This document shows, piece by piece, positions 8,313-17,090 of a stretch of 64,000 nt of DNA. The DNA is from Leucobacter chromiireducens subsp. solipictus. Lineage in GTDB: Bacteria; Actinomycetota; Actinomycetes; Actinomycetales; Microbacteriaceae. The position numbers and the translations under genes were made by a program. Where the stretch lies: positions 1 through 64,000 of the forward strand of contig NZ_QYAC01000007.1 in the NCBI RefSeq assembly GCF_016758195.1, given 5' to 3'. Position 1 is the stretch's first letter. The number at the start of each line of letters is the position of its first letter. The notes below the pieces were generated by a model. The model saw nothing but the letters and a program-made list of their open reading frames with translations, searched no databases and had not been told where the DNA came from.

Positions 8313-9350
8313 GTGACCGGACACCGCCCTCGGGGACGAGGCACTCGGGGGAGCAGTTCGCGGCCGCGCCGCGCGCTGGGCGTCTGGCTTGCCCTGGGTC
8401 TCACCGCGACGGTGCTCGGCTGCGTGCCGGCCGTCAGCGAGGCGGCCGCCACGGAGTCCCCGCAGAAGAGGAGCGCAGCTGTGCAGATCATGACGCTGGA
8501 CATCGCCGGACCGGCGGCGGATCGCACCCCCGGGGTTCCGAACCGCGTGGGATCCGAGCGGGTGCGGCTGCGGAGCTACGAACCCGCGCTCGAGGCGGGC
8601 GGGCAGCCGTGGGCCACCCTCGTGTGGGCGCACGGCGGGTCGTTTGTGCGCGGCACGCTCGACTGGCCGGAGGCCGATTGGGTCGCGCGCGAGTTCGCGG
8701 CGGCCGGGGTGCGCGTGTACTCCGTCGACTACGTGCTCGCGAGCGAGACGGTGAAAGCCCCCGCGCCCGCGAACGACGTGGCCGCCGTCCTCGCCTGGGC
8801 GGCGGATCGCGCGGAGCCCGGTGTGCCGCTGGTGGTCGGCGGGGCGAGCGCGGGGGCGCACCTGGCCACGCTCGCGGCACTGGGAGGCGCCGCGCAGGCG
8901 CTGGTGCTCGAATACCCCACGTTCCACCGGGCGCAGCGCCCGGACGCGGCGATCGCGGCGGCGACGGCGCAGCTTCCGGAACAGCGCCGCTTCGATGCAG
9001 CGCGGATCGCGGAGATGTACGCCTCCTACCTGGGCGACGACGTGGACGCCGTGGACGCCGTGGTCGGCGCGGGCGAGGAGCTCCCGCTCGTCGCCGGCGA
9101 GCTGCCTCCGGAGCGGCTGAGCGCCCTCCCGCCCACGGTGATGGTGCACGCGGACGCCGACGATCTGCGCGCCTCGGGAGAGCAGTTCGCGGAGCAGCTC
9201 CGGCTCGCGGGCGTGCCCGTCAGCGAGGCGATCCAGCCCGGCACGGTGCACGGCTACCTGAACCGACCGGAGGAGTCGCCGCAGGCGCTCGCTGACGCCG
9301 AGGCGACGATCGACCGCTTCGTGAGCGAGCTCCGCCGAGTGCTCGCCTGA
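8313..9350 (+). CDS. Exported alpha/beta hydrolase, HSL-like esterase
   Basis: A 345-aa protein. An Arg-rich N-terminus and hydrophobic stretch LGVWLALGLTATVLGC form a signal peptide with a possible lipobox (TVLGC), so it may be a surface lipoprotein esterase. The catalytic region has the oxyanion motif WAHGGSF, the nucleophile elbow GGASAGAHLA (GxSxG), an acid in MVHADADDLR and His in PGTVHGY. This order matches the hormone-sensitive-lipase / acetyl-esterase group. The GTG start appears leaderless. It is convergent with the flavin reductase gene; no obvious terminator lies in the 40-nt gap. Confidence 0.82.
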   Translation: MTGHRPRGRGTRGSSSRPRRALGVWLALGLTATVLGCVPAVSEAAATESPQKRSAAVQIMTLDIAGPAADRTPGVPNRVGSERVRLRSYEPALEAGGQPWATLVWAHGGSFVRGTLDWPEADWVAREFAAAGVRVYSVDYVLASETVKAPAPANDVAAVLAWAADRAEPGVPLVVGGASAGAHLATLAALGGAAQALVLEYPTFHRAQRPDAAIAAATAQLPEQRRFDAARIAEMYASYLGDDVDAVDAVVGAGEELPLVAGELPPERLSALPPTVMVHADADDLRASGEQFAEQLRLAGVPVSEAIQPGTVHGYLNRPEESPQALADAEATIDRFVSELRRVLA

Positions 9351-9390
9351 CCGCGTCCCGGCGATCGCGCACCCAGCGCCCAGACAACGC

Positions 9391-9960
9391 CTAGATCATG
9401 TACTCGAGCTCCCGGTACGCGCCGCGGTAAAACAGGAGCGGGGCCCGATCCGGGTCGGTTGAGATGCCGCTCACGCGCACGAGGAAGATCAGGTGGTCTC
9501 CCGCCTCGATCTCGCGCTCGATGTCGCCTGCGACCCAGCCGGTCACCCCGTCGAGGGTGGGAACGCCGTTGCTCACGGACGGGGTCCACGCGACCCCCTG
9601 CCATTTGTCGGTGCCGGATCGGGCGAACTGCCCACTGAGGTGCTGCTGCTGCGCGCTCAGGAAGTTGACGACGACGCGCCCGTGTGCGCGGACCGCGCTG
9701 AGGCTGCGGGAGGTACGCGCGATGGAGAACGAGACGAGCGGCGGGTCGATCGACACGCTGTAAAACGACTGGCAGGTGAAGCCGACGGGGCCGTCGGCGC
9801 CCTGCGTGGTGATGACGGTCACGCCGGAGGCGAAGCTTCCCATGACGTCGCGGTAGCTGCGGTCGTCGAACGCGCGGGGGACGGCGGCGGTGGTGGTCGC
9901 GGGGGCCGCCGGAGCTGCGGCCGCCGGAGCGGTCGTCGCCGCGGGCGTACGGGGGCTCAT
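9391..9960 (-). CDS. Flavin reductase (HpaC-like split-barrel domain)
   Basis: A 189-aa NAD(P)H:flavin oxidoreductase supplying reduced FMN to partner monooxygenases. After a low-complexity Ala/Thr/Pro linker (about residues 4-30) comes the flavin-reductase-like domain: YRDVMGSFASGVTVIT, GFTCQSFYSVSIDPPLVSFS and GDHLIFLVRV. The start ATG 9960 overlaps the stop of the upstream FMN reductase gene by 4 nt, so the two are translationally coupled. It lies divergently beside two luciferase-family monooxygenases, its probable partners. Confidence 0.85.
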   Translation of the reverse strand: MSPRTPAATTAPAAAAPAAPATTTAAVPRAFDDRSYRDVMGSFASGVTVITTQGADGPVGFTCQSFYSVSIDPPLVSFSIARTSRSLSAVRAHGRVVVNFLSAQQQHLSGQFARSGTDKWQGVAWTPSVSNGVPTLDGVTGWVAGDIEREIEAGDHLIFLVRVSGISTDPDRAPLLFYRGAYRELEYMI

Positions 9961-10478
9961 GCGGCGGCCTCCGCCCGGGCGGAGAAGCCGGAGATGGCGG
10001 GGCCCTGGCTCGCGAGCCACTCGTCGAGGAGCTCGTCGCGGCGGTCGAACTTCGGGGTGGGGAACGCGAGGCCGCGGGTGGGGACGCTCGCGCCGAGCTC
10101 GACGAGCAGCGGCCGGAGGGTGAACTCCACGGCGAGCGCGTGTTCGTCGGACGCGGTGGTGAAGAGCGGGATCGCGGTCACACCGTCGAGCGCCCGCGCC
10201 GGGTAGCGGTCGAGAAAGGACTTCAGGAGGCCGGTGTAGCTGGCCTTGTAGGTCGGTGTCGCGATCACCGCATAGCGGGAGGTGCGGAGCTGATCCAGCA
10301 GCGGATCGAGCGTGGGTGCCGGCCAGGCGAACAGCGAGCTCGCGTGGTCGATGAGGTCCACGGTGGGGTGCCGGGTGGCGCCGGTGTGGGCGGCGATCCG
10401 CTCGGCGAGCTCCTCGGCGATGTGGCGGGTGCGTGAGTGGGGTTTGGGGTTTCCGACGATGACGGAGATGGCGGACAC
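9957..10478 (-). CDS. NADPH-dependent FMN reductase, SsuE/MsuE-like
   Basis: A 173-aa flavodoxin-fold reductase. It begins VSAISVIVGNPKPHSRTRHIAEELAERI, with the GNPxPxSRT phosphate loop, and continues with YAVIATPTYKASYTGLLKSFLDRYP, the second FMN-binding loop of SsuE-type reductases. GTG 10478 has AAAGGG upstream; an earlier ATG at 10526 lacks an RBS. SsuE enzymes feed FMNH2 to alkanesulfonate-type monooxygenases, which fits the divergent genes at 10732-13472. Having both an SsuE-like and an HpaC-like reductase in one operon is unusual redundancy. Confidence 0.86.
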   Translation of the reverse strand: MSAISVIVGNPKPHSRTRHIAEELAERIAAHTGATRHPTVDLIDHASSLFAWPAPTLDPLLDQLRTSRYAVIATPTYKASYTGLLKSFLDRYPARALDGVTAIPLFTTASDEHALAVEFTLRPLLVELGASVPTRGLAFPTPKFDRRDELLDEWLASQGPAISGFSARAEAAA

Positions 10479-10661
10479 GGGGATCCCTTTCTGGCGCCGG
10501 GCGCAGAGCTGCGGTGCGGCGTGCATCTGTGGGTGGCGCGGAGCGCCACGGCAGGCGGGTCATGATCCACGGTGGGGTGTCGCGGAGTCGCCGCGGGATC
10601 TCATCTCGCGGAACTGGAGCCAGTGTAGGTCGCTCGGCCGGGGCCGCGAGGGGTCGTCGAC

Positions 10662-10691
10662 ATATGACGTAACGGTCATTCTTCGTCATAT
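10662..10691. promoter_or_regulatory. Inverted repeat in the divergent organosulfur promoter region
   Basis: Perfect 8-bp arms ATATGACG (10662-10669) and CGTCATAT (10684-10691) separated by 14 bp. The left arm also pairs with an inner GGTCA. It lies 41-70 bp upstream of the monooxygenase start, where a LysR- or GntR-type activator could bind. Confidence 0.55.
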
Positions 10692-10719
10692 TGCTGGACA
10701 GCCCCCGGCGGCATACTCA

Positions 10720-10725
10720 TAAGCT
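10720..10725 (+). promoter_or_regulatory. Leaderless -10 element (TAAGCT) for the monooxygenase operon
   Basis: TAAGCT ends 6 nt before ATG 10732. There is no RBS and no good -35, consistent with activator dependence. Confidence 0.45.
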
Positions 10726-10731
10726 CGCCGT

Positions 10732-12042
10732 ATGTCTCCCATAACTCAACCCACGGAATTCACGGTGGGGATCGCCCTTGACGCGGCCGGCTGGCACCCG
10801 GCCGCGTGGCGCGAACCCGACGCCCGCCCCGACGCACTGTTCACCGCGCCCTACTGGACCGAGCTCGTGCGGACCGCCGAGGCCGGTGGCCTCGATTACG
10901 TCACGATCGAAGACTCCCTGAGCGTGCCGGGCACCGGAGCGCTCGACGCGGCACCCGCGTCGCCCCGCCCAGACCGCGTCGCGGGGCGCCTCGACGCGCT
11001 CCTGACCGCGAGCTGGACCGCACCCCAGACGCGCACGATCGGGCTGATCCCCACCGTCACCGTCACCCACACCGAGCCCTTCCACGTCGCCACCGCGCTC
11101 CAGACCCTCGATCACGTCTCCGAGGGGCGCGGTGGGTGGCAGTTGCGGATCTCGCCCGAACCGGAGGCCGCGGCCGCATTCGGACGCCGCCCGGCCCCGA
11201 ACGTCGAGGCCGCACGCGTCATCGCGGGGGATACCGATCCCGGCCTCGACGCGCTCCTCGGCGAGGCCGCCGAGGCCGCCGCGGTGGCCCGGGGGCTGTG
11301 GACCAGCTGGGCCGCGGACGCCGAGATCCGCGACGCCGCCACGGGTCGCTTCCTCGACCGGGATCGCGTCCGCCACATCGGCTTCGCCGGCGAGCACTTC
11401 TCGGTGGTGGGGCCCTCGATCGTGCCGCGCTCGCCGCAGGGGGAGCTCCCCATCACCGTGCTCTCGCACTCGCCCCGCGTGCACCGATTCGCGGCCACGT
11501 CCGCCGACGTCGTGTTCATTACGCCCGACAGCGAGTCCGTGCGTGCCGGCGCATCGCGCGGGGCCTCGGCGGCCGAGCTCGTCGCCCAGGTGCGCGCCGC
11601 CGAGCGCGCCGTTGACCGCCCGGGACTCGGGCTCGCCCCGCTCCGGATTGTCGCTGACCTCGTCGTCGCGCTGGACACTGCGGCCCCGGGTGAGACGGGG
11701 GCGGCCCGGCTCGCCCGCCTGAACGCCCTCGCCGGCGAGCCGTTCGAGAGCGACGCTCGCGTCGTCGCCGGCTCGGCCGCCGAAGTCACCGAGCTGATCG
11801 CCGCGTGGCGCGCGGCGGGCGTTGAGGGGATCCGGCTTCTCCCGCTGACACTGCCGGGCGAGCTCGGCCGCATCGTCGCGGATCTGCTCCCGGCGCTCCG
11901 CGCGCGCGGCCTTGTCTCCGAGCAGCTCGACGCCGCCGGGGCCCCGCCGCGGTCCCTGCGCGAACGCTTCGGGCTGGCCCCCGTTCCGCCCCGCGCCCAC
12001 CGCACCGCCCGCACCGCCCGCACCGAGGAGACCGCCGCATGA
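10732..12042 (+). CDS. Luciferase-like (LLM) FMN-dependent monooxygenase
   Basis: A 436-aa bacterial-luciferase-fold oxidoreductase. Features include FTVGIALDAAGWHPAAW at the N-terminus, GLDYVTIEDS, RTIGLIPTVTVTHTEPFHVA, LDHVSEGRGGWQLRIS (the S(E/N)GR-GW motif of the NtaA/DszA branch) and the barrel return GEHFSVVGPSIVPRSPQGELP. The C-terminal ~80 residues form a helical extension. It is likely to oxidise an S-alkyl or C-S/C-N substrate using FMNH2 from the divergent reductases. The stop overlaps the next start by 4 nt. It differs from the following paralogue by lacking a clear VGS segment near the end. Confidence 0.84.
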   Translation: MSPITQPTEFTVGIALDAAGWHPAAWREPDARPDALFTAPYWTELVRTAEAGGLDYVTIEDSLSVPGTGALDAAPASPRPDRVAGRLDALLTASWTAPQTRTIGLIPTVTVTHTEPFHVATALQTLDHVSEGRGGWQLRISPEPEAAAAFGRRPAPNVEAARVIAGDTDPGLDALLGEAAEAAAVARGLWTSWAADAEIRDAATGRFLDRDRVRHIGFAGEHFSVVGPSIVPRSPQGELPITVLSHSPRVHRFAATSADVVFITPDSESVRAGASRGASAAELVAQVRAAERAVDRPGLGLAPLRIVADLVVALDTAAPGETGAARLARLNALAGEPFESDARVVAGSAAEVTELIAAWRAAGVEGIRLLPLTLPGELGRIVADLLPALRARGLVSEQLDAAGAPPRSLRERFGLAPVPPRAHRTARTARTEETAA

Positions 12043-13472
12043 GCACCGAGTCCGCCCGTCCCGCCGCGACCGCCCCGCGCCAGGTGCGCCTCGTGGCCCA
12101 CTTCCCGGGCGTCAACAGCGCCACCGTCTGGAGCGACCCCGCCGCCGGGAGCCAGATCGACTTCGCCTCGTTCCGGCACTTCGCGCAGACCGCGGAGCGC
12201 GGCCTCTTCGACTACGTGTTCCTCGCGGAGGGCTTGCGAGTGCGCGAGCACGGCGGTGAGATCCACGATCTCGACGTGGCCGGGCGCCCGGCCACGCTCG
12301 CGGTGATCACCGCGATGGCCTCCGTGACCCGCAATATCGGGGTCGTGGGCACCCTCACGAGCACCTTCAACGAGCCCTACGAGCTCGCCCGCCAGCTCGC
12401 CACCATCGACCACCTGTCGAACGGGCGCGTGGGCTGGAACGTGGTGACGACCTCCGACGCGTTCCACGGTGCCAACTTCCGGCGCGGCGCGTACCTCCCC
12501 CACGCCGAGCGGTACACCCGGGCCGAGGAGTTTGTCGCCGTCGCCAAAGCGCTCTGGAACTCGTGGGATGCCGCCGCGATCGTTGCGGATCGCGCCGGCG
12601 GCCGGTACATCGACCCCGAGCGGGTCCGCCGGGTCACACACGAGGGGCCCCAGTTCTCGGTAACCGCGACAAGCACGGTGCCGCGCAGCCCGCAGGGCTT
12701 CCCCGTGATCGTGCAGGCGGGGGATTCCCCGGCCGGTCGGGACTTCGCGGCGGCGAACGCCGAGATCATCTTCTCGCGACACACGAGTTTCGCCGAGGGG
12801 CAGGCCTTCTACCGTGACGTCAAGGGCCGCCTCCCCGGGGTGGGGCGCACGGAGGACTCGCTGCTGATCCTGCCCGGGGCGACGTTTGCGCTCGGGGACA
12901 CCGATGCGGACGCGGCGGAGCGGGCGCGCGCGATCTCGCTCGCGCAGACAACCCCGCAAACCGCGATCGCCTGGGTGGAGGCGATCTGGGGGCACGAACT
13001 GCCGGGGCTCGACCCCGACGGTGCCCTCCCGCGCACGGACCCGAGCGACGGCCAGCAGCGGCAAGGGCAGGTCTCCACGCAGGTGGCGGATCGCGTGGCG
13101 CGCGCCGAGCAGTTGCGGTCTCGGGCGGCGGCCGAGGGGCTCACTCTGCGCGAGCTCGTCGCCGCGGAAACAGCCCGCCATACCTTCGTCGGCTCACCGA
13201 ACACGATCGCGGCCGCGATCGACCACGCCGTGCAGGAGCGCGCCGCGGACGGCTTTGTGCTCGTGCCGCACCTCACCCCGGGCGGACTCGACGAGTTCGT
13301 GGACCGGGTGGTCCCGCTGCTCCAAGAACGCGGGGTGTTCCGCACCCGCTACGAGACCGACCCCGAGACCGGCGCGAACTCCACGCTGCGGCGCACCCTG
13401 GGATTGCCCCGGCCGCCGCACGTGGCGTGGCGACCGGCGGGGGAGCGCGTGCCCGCGGGGGTGGGGGCATGA
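12039..13472 (+). CDS. NtaA/SnaA/DszA-family FMN-dependent monooxygenase (YxeK-like)
   Basis: A 477-aa class C flavin monooxygenase. Motifs are LVAHFPGVNSATVW, LFDYVFLAEGLRVREHG, GVVGTLTSTFNEPYELARQLATIDHLSNGRVGWNVVTT, GPQFSVTATSTVPRSPQGFPVIVQAGDSPAGRDFAA and HTFVGSPNTIAAAIDHAVQ: the complete family pattern. Members include nitrilotriacetate, dibenzothiophene-sulfone and pristinamycin monooxygenases and Bacillus YxeK/YtnJ, which act on N-acetylated S-modified cysteines. Coupling to a GNAT and an amino-acid ABC transporter favours the YxeK/YtnJ role. ATGA overlaps occur at both ends. Confidence 0.88.
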   Translation: MSTESARPAATAPRQVRLVAHFPGVNSATVWSDPAAGSQIDFASFRHFAQTAERGLFDYVFLAEGLRVREHGGEIHDLDVAGRPATLAVITAMASVTRNIGVVGTLTSTFNEPYELARQLATIDHLSNGRVGWNVVTTSDAFHGANFRRGAYLPHAERYTRAEEFVAVAKALWNSWDAAAIVADRAGGRYIDPERVRRVTHEGPQFSVTATSTVPRSPQGFPVIVQAGDSPAGRDFAAANAEIIFSRHTSFAEGQAFYRDVKGRLPGVGRTEDSLLILPGATFALGDTDADAAERARAISLAQTTPQTAIAWVEAIWGHELPGLDPDGALPRTDPSDGQQRQGQVSTQVADRVARAEQLRSRAAAEGLTLRELVAAETARHTFVGSPNTIAAAIDHAVQERAADGFVLVPHLTPGGLDEFVDRVVPLLQERGVFRTRYETDPETGANSTLRRTLGLPRPPHVAWRPAGERVPAGVGA

Positions 13473-14029
13473 GCGCGGCACCGTTCGCCGACACCGTCGT
13501 GGCCCGGCTGGTGCGCCCGAGCGATCCGCTCGCCGCGCCGCTGCTTGCCGACCTCGAGCGCGAGTACGACGCCCGCTACGGCGTCGAGGTGTTCGGCGAA
13601 CCCGCCTCGGTGGAGCTGAATCGCTACCCGGAGGCGTCGTTTGTCGCCCCGCACGGCGGTTTCCTGCTCCTCCTCGCGGAGGGGGAAGCGATCTCCGGGG
13701 GTGCCTTCATGCGCTTCGACGAGCGGACCGCGGAGTTCAAGCGCATCTGGACCCGCGCAGACCGCCGCGGCCGCGGCCTCGCGAAGCGGGTCCTCCTCGA
13801 ACTGGAACGCGAGGCGAGCCGGCTCGGCTACGAGCGCGTCTTCCTCACGACCGGCCCGCGCCAGCCCGAGGCCGTGGCGCTCTACCTGGGCACCGGCTTC
13901 ACCCCGCACTTTGATCCCGCGCGCCCCGCGGCGGAGATCGGAGTGCACCCGTTCACGAAGGATCTCGTCCCGGGCTTCTCGAGCCCCCACGCCCACGATC
14001 CCGCACTCACGAAGGAGCGCCGCCCATGA
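13469..14029 (+). CDS. GNAT N-acetyltransferase (YxeL-like context)
   Basis: A 186-aa GNAT-fold enzyme. The acetyl-CoA pyrophosphate loop is visible as RIWTRADRRGRGLAKRVLLELE (the R-x-x-G-x-G/A site), followed by YERVFLTTGPRQPEAVALYLGTGF. ATG 13469 overlaps the previous stop by 4 nt, and its own stop overlaps the permease start by 4 nt. In Bacillus yxe and ytm operons the equivalent GNAT N-acetylates S-modified cysteine before the monooxygenase acts, so the same role is inferred here. No substrate is directly indicated by sequence. Confidence 0.84.
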   Translation: MSAAPFADTVVARLVRPSDPLAAPLLADLEREYDARYGVEVFGEPASVELNRYPEASFVAPHGGFLLLLAEGEAISGGAFMRFDERTAEFKRIWTRADRRGRGLAKRVLLELEREASRLGYERVFLTTGPRQPEAVALYLGTGFTPHFDPARPAAEIGVHPFTKDLVPGFSSPHAHDPALTKERRP

Positions 14030-15060
14030 CCGCGACACTCGACACCCCGCCGGCCGCGGTGGTGAACCGCTCTGCACCGAAGATCACGGAGCCGGTGGTG
14101 CCGCTGCGCCACTGGTGGCGCTGGGCGTTCAGCGCCGTGGCCGTGTTCCTGCTGGCCCAGCTCGTGTGGACGTTCTTCTCGAACCCGCAGTGGCGCTGGC
14201 CCGTGTTCGCCGAGTACTTCTTCAATGACGCCGTGCTGCGCGGGCTGTGGCTGACGCTGTGGCTCACCGCGGTGTCCGCCGTGATCGGCTTCGTGCTGGG
14301 CGGCGTGCTCGCGCTCGCCCGGCTCTCGGGCTCCGCACTCCTGAACTCCTTTGCGTGGGGCTTCATCTGGTTCTTCCGCTCCGTGCCGCTCGTGGTGCAG
14401 CTGGTCATCTGGTTCAATCTCGGCTACCTCTTCCCGACCCTCGGCATCGGCTGGCCCTTCAGCTACGACTTCTGGGTGGTCGAATTCGACACGGTGCGCC
14501 TGCTCTCCTCCACCGTCGCCGCGATCCTCGGGCTCTCGCTGCACCAGGCGGCGTATTCGGCCGAGATCATCCGCGGCGGGCTGCTGTCGGTGGACCAGGG
14601 GCAGATCGAGGCGGCGAAGGCGCTCGGGATCCCGCGCAGCCGCCGCTTCTTCCGCATCGTGCTGCCGCAGGCCGCCCGCGCGATCCTCCCGAACGCCTTC
14701 AACGAGGTGATCGGCCTGCTCAAGGGCACCTCGGTAGTGTTCATCGTCGCGCTGCCCGAGCTGTTCTACACGGTGCAGGTGATCTACAACCGCAATCAGC
14801 AGGTTGTCCCGCTGCTGCTCGTCGCCGCGGTCTGGTACACGATCTTCACCACCGTGCTGAGTATCGCGCAGTACTACATCGAGCGCCGCTTCTCGCGCGG
14901 CACCGCCCGCGAGCTGCCCCCGACGCCGCTGCAGAAACTCCGCCGCCGCCTGGGCACCGCCGCCGCCCGGCTGCGCGGCCCCGCCGACGCCCCGCCACCC
15001 GCGACCACCGGCGGCATCTCCACCCACACCGTTGCCGCGCTCCACACGAGCGCCCACTGA
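14026..15060 (+). CDS. Polar amino-acid ABC transporter permease (HisM/GlnP family)
   Basis: A 344-aa inner-membrane subunit with about five to six transmembrane helices. It carries the HisM-type EAA loop HQAAYSAEIIRGGLLSVDQG, then EAAKALGIPRSRRFFRIVLPQAARAILP, the ATPase-contact motif. About 35 hydrophilic residues precede the first helix, and a 45-residue basic and Ala/Pro-rich tail follows the last. It is a single permease gene, presumably homodimeric. Translationally coupled to the GNAT upstream; the ATPase gene follows after 11 nt. Homologues (YxeN, TcyL/M) import cystine and cysteine conjugates. Confidence 0.88.
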   Translation: MTATLDTPPAAVVNRSAPKITEPVVPLRHWWRWAFSAVAVFLLAQLVWTFFSNPQWRWPVFAEYFFNDAVLRGLWLTLWLTAVSAVIGFVLGGVLALARLSGSALLNSFAWGFIWFFRSVPLVVQLVIWFNLGYLFPTLGIGWPFSYDFWVVEFDTVRLLSSTVAAILGLSLHQAAYSAEIIRGGLLSVDQGQIEAAKALGIPRSRRFFRIVLPQAARAILPNAFNEVIGLLKGTSVVFIVALPELFYTVQVIYNRNQQVVPLLLVAAVWYTIFTTVLSIAQYYIERRFSRGTARELPPTPLQKLRRRLGTAAARLRGPADAPPPATTGGISTHTVAALHTSAH

Positions 15061-15071
15061 CAGGAGTCATG

Positions 15072-15968
15072 ATGGCACAGAACGCCACCGCAGCAGCCAC
15101 GCGCGACCGCGCCACCGCGGATCAGGATCCGGCGGTCGATGTGGCGGTCGCCCGAGCCGCCGATCCGGCACCCCAGGCGACCCCGGCGGCCACCGACCCC
15201 GGCCCCCGCACCGGGCTCGTCGAGATCACCGACGTGCACAAGTCCTACGGCGCCCAGGAGGTGCTGCACGGCATCTCGCTCCGCGTCGAACCCGGGCAGG
15301 TGATCACCCTGCTCGGCCCCTCGGGCTCGGGGAAATCCACGCTGCTGCGCGCGATCAACCACCTCGAGACCATCGACGCCGGATCGATCACGATCGACGG
15401 CGATCACATCGGCTACGAACGCCGCGGCGGGGTGCTCCACGAGCTGCCGGAGAAACAGGTGCTGCAGCGCCGCACCCGCGTCGGCATGGTGTTTCAGAAC
15501 TTCAATCTGTTCCCGCACCTCACGGCCCTCGAGAACATTATCGAGGCCCCCATCGGGCTCAAGCGCGCGAGTCGGGCCGCCGCGATCGCGCAGGCCCGCA
15601 CCCTGCTGGAGCGCGTCGGCCTTGCCGACCGCGCCGACCACTACCCGCGCCAGCTCTCCGGCGGCCAGCAGCAGCGCGTCGCAATTGCGCGGGCGCTGGC
15701 GCTGGCACCCGATGTGCTGCTCTTCGACGAACCCACGAGCGCGCTCGATCCGGAGCTCGTCGCGGAGGTCCTCAGCGTGATCCGCGACCTCGCGCACAGC
15801 GGCACCACCCTCATCATCGTGACCCACGAAATCGGCTTCGCCGCCGAGATCGCCGACCATGTGGTGTTCCTCGACGCGGGCCGCGTCGTCGAGCAGGGCC
15901 CGCCCGCCCAGGTGCTGCGCGCCCCGGAAGAGGCGCGCACCCAGGAGTTCCTCGACTGGGTGATCTGA
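15072..15968 (+). CDS. Polar amino-acid ABC transporter ATPase (GlnQ/HisP family)
   Basis: A 298-aa ATP-binding subunit. Walker A GPSGSGKST, Q-loop VFQNFNLFPHLT, signature LSGGQQQRVAIARAL, Walker B VLLFDEPTSALD and H-loop IIVTHE are all intact. About 45 Ala/Asp/Pro-rich residues precede the ABC domain, longer than in GlnQ. Two adjacent ATGs (15069, 15072) are possible; the second gives better spacing from AGGAG. It pairs with the upstream permease and the two downstream binding proteins. Confidence 0.9.
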   Translation: MAQNATAAATRDRATADQDPAVDVAVARAADPAPQATPAATDPGPRTGLVEITDVHKSYGAQEVLHGISLRVEPGQVITLLGPSGSGKSTLLRAINHLETIDAGSITIDGDHIGYERRGGVLHELPEKQVLQRRTRVGMVFQNFNLFPHLTALENIIEAPIGLKRASRAAAIAQARTLLERVGLADRADHYPRQLSGGQQQRVAIARALALAPDVLLFDEPTSALDPELVAEVLSVIRDLAHSGTTLIIVTHEIGFAAEIADHVVFLDAGRVVEQGPPAQVLRAPEEARTQEFLDWVI

Positions 15969-16037
15969 TCCGGCGCTGCTCCGGTGCCGCGCCCACGTCT
16001 GTCCGTCCCGAAGTCCCTCCCTAACGAAAGCGAAGCC

Positions 16038-17048
16038 ATGTACACCACTTCCCGACGACGCGCTCGCGTCGCCCTCCCCGCCCTCGCCGCGATCGCGCTG
16101 CTCGGCTTCACCGCGTGCAGCGCGGTGGTCGACGGCGACACCGCCGGGGCCATCGACCCGGGTGCCGCCCCGGTCGCGCAGGAATCCCCGTTCGACCTCA
16201 CGAGCGCCAACACGGATGAGCGGGTCCGGATCGACCCGATCCCCGAGGCCGTCGCGGCGCTCGAAGCGAGCGGATTCACGCCGATCCAGGCCGGCAAGTT
16301 GACGGTCGCCCACTCCGCCTACGAGCCGCCGCTCGGCTTCCTCGCCGAGGACGACAACCGGACCCTCCTCGGGATCGAACCCGATATCGCCCAGCTCGTG
16401 GCCGACGGGCTGGGTCTCGAGTATGCGCCCGAGAACGTGGCCTGGGCCGATTGGCCGCTCGGCGTGGAATCCGGGAAATACGACGCCGTGATCTCGAACG
16501 TCACGGTCACCGAGGAGCGCAAGGATCTGTTCGACTTTGCCACGCACCGCACCGATATCGTCGCCTTCTCGGTGCGCAGCGACAGCGACATCGATGCGAT
16601 CGGCGCGGCGCCGGACGTCGCCGGGCTGAAAGTGAGCGTCGGCAGCGGCACGAACCAGGAAAAGATCCTGCTTGACTGGTTCGCGGAGAACGAGCAGAAC
16701 GGACTCCCCGCCGGCGAGCCCGTCTACTTCGAGGACAACGCGGCGGCGCAGCTCGCGCTCGCGTCCGGCCGCATCGACGCGATCTTCGGCCCGAACCCGA
16801 CCGCGGCCTACGCGGCCGCCGTGACCGGGGAGTCGAAGGTCGTCGGCACCGTCAACGGAGGTTTCCCCGCGAACGCCGAGATCGGCGTGACCACGGCGAA
16901 GGGCAACGGGCTCATCGATCCCGTGGCGATCGTGCTGAACACCCTCATCGCCGACGGCCGCTACGACGACGCGCTCGACCGCTGGGACCTCAGCGACGAA
17001 CGTGTCGACGCATCGCGCGTCAACCCGCCCGGGCTCCCGCGCCCGTAA
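16038..17048 (+). CDS. Amino-acid ABC transporter substrate-binding lipoprotein, copy 1
   Basis: A 336-aa extracytoplasmic binding protein (SBP_bac_3 type). A twin-Arg-rich N-terminus and ALPALAAIALLGFTAC form a lipoprotein signal with Cys at the end of the lipobox. The mature part contains GKLTVAHSAYEPPLGF, IEPDIAQLVADGLGL, VTEERKDLFDFATH and VGSGTNQEKILLDWF. ATG 16038 is chosen with GAAAGCGAAG upstream. The next gene is a clear paralogue with the same motif order. Likely captures a cyst(e)ine-like or modified amino acid for the coupled ABC transporter. Confidence 0.86.
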   Translation: MYTTSRRRARVALPALAAIALLGFTACSAVVDGDTAGAIDPGAAPVAQESPFDLTSANTDERVRIDPIPEAVAALEASGFTPIQAGKLTVAHSAYEPPLGFLAEDDNRTLLGIEPDIAQLVADGLGLEYAPENVAWADWPLGVESGKYDAVISNVTVTEERKDLFDFATHRTDIVAFSVRSDSDIDAIGAAPDVAGLKVSVGSGTNQEKILLDWFAENEQNGLPAGEPVYFEDNAAAQLALASGRIDAIFGPNPTAAYAAAVTGESKVVGTVNGGFPANAEIGVTTAKGNGLIDPVAIVLNTLIADGRYDDALDRWDLSDERVDASRVNPPGLPRP

Positions 17049-17090
17049 CCCACCAGCATCCTGAGAACACCCGAGAAGAGGCCATCACCG

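Noticed and set aside
10478-10526. Cys-containing leader peptide before the SsuE-like gene
   Set aside because: The upstream ATG at 10526 is in frame with the reductase, lacks an RBS and shows no cysteine run; more simply a mis-extended start.
11112-13181. 689-aa minus-strand ORF
   Set aside because: Antisense to two clear luciferase-type monooxygenases; no domain pattern.
14247-15968. Permease-ATPase fusion in the amino-acid transporter
   Set aside because: The long frame is out of frame with the permease; the ATPase has its own AGGAG and ATG at 15072.
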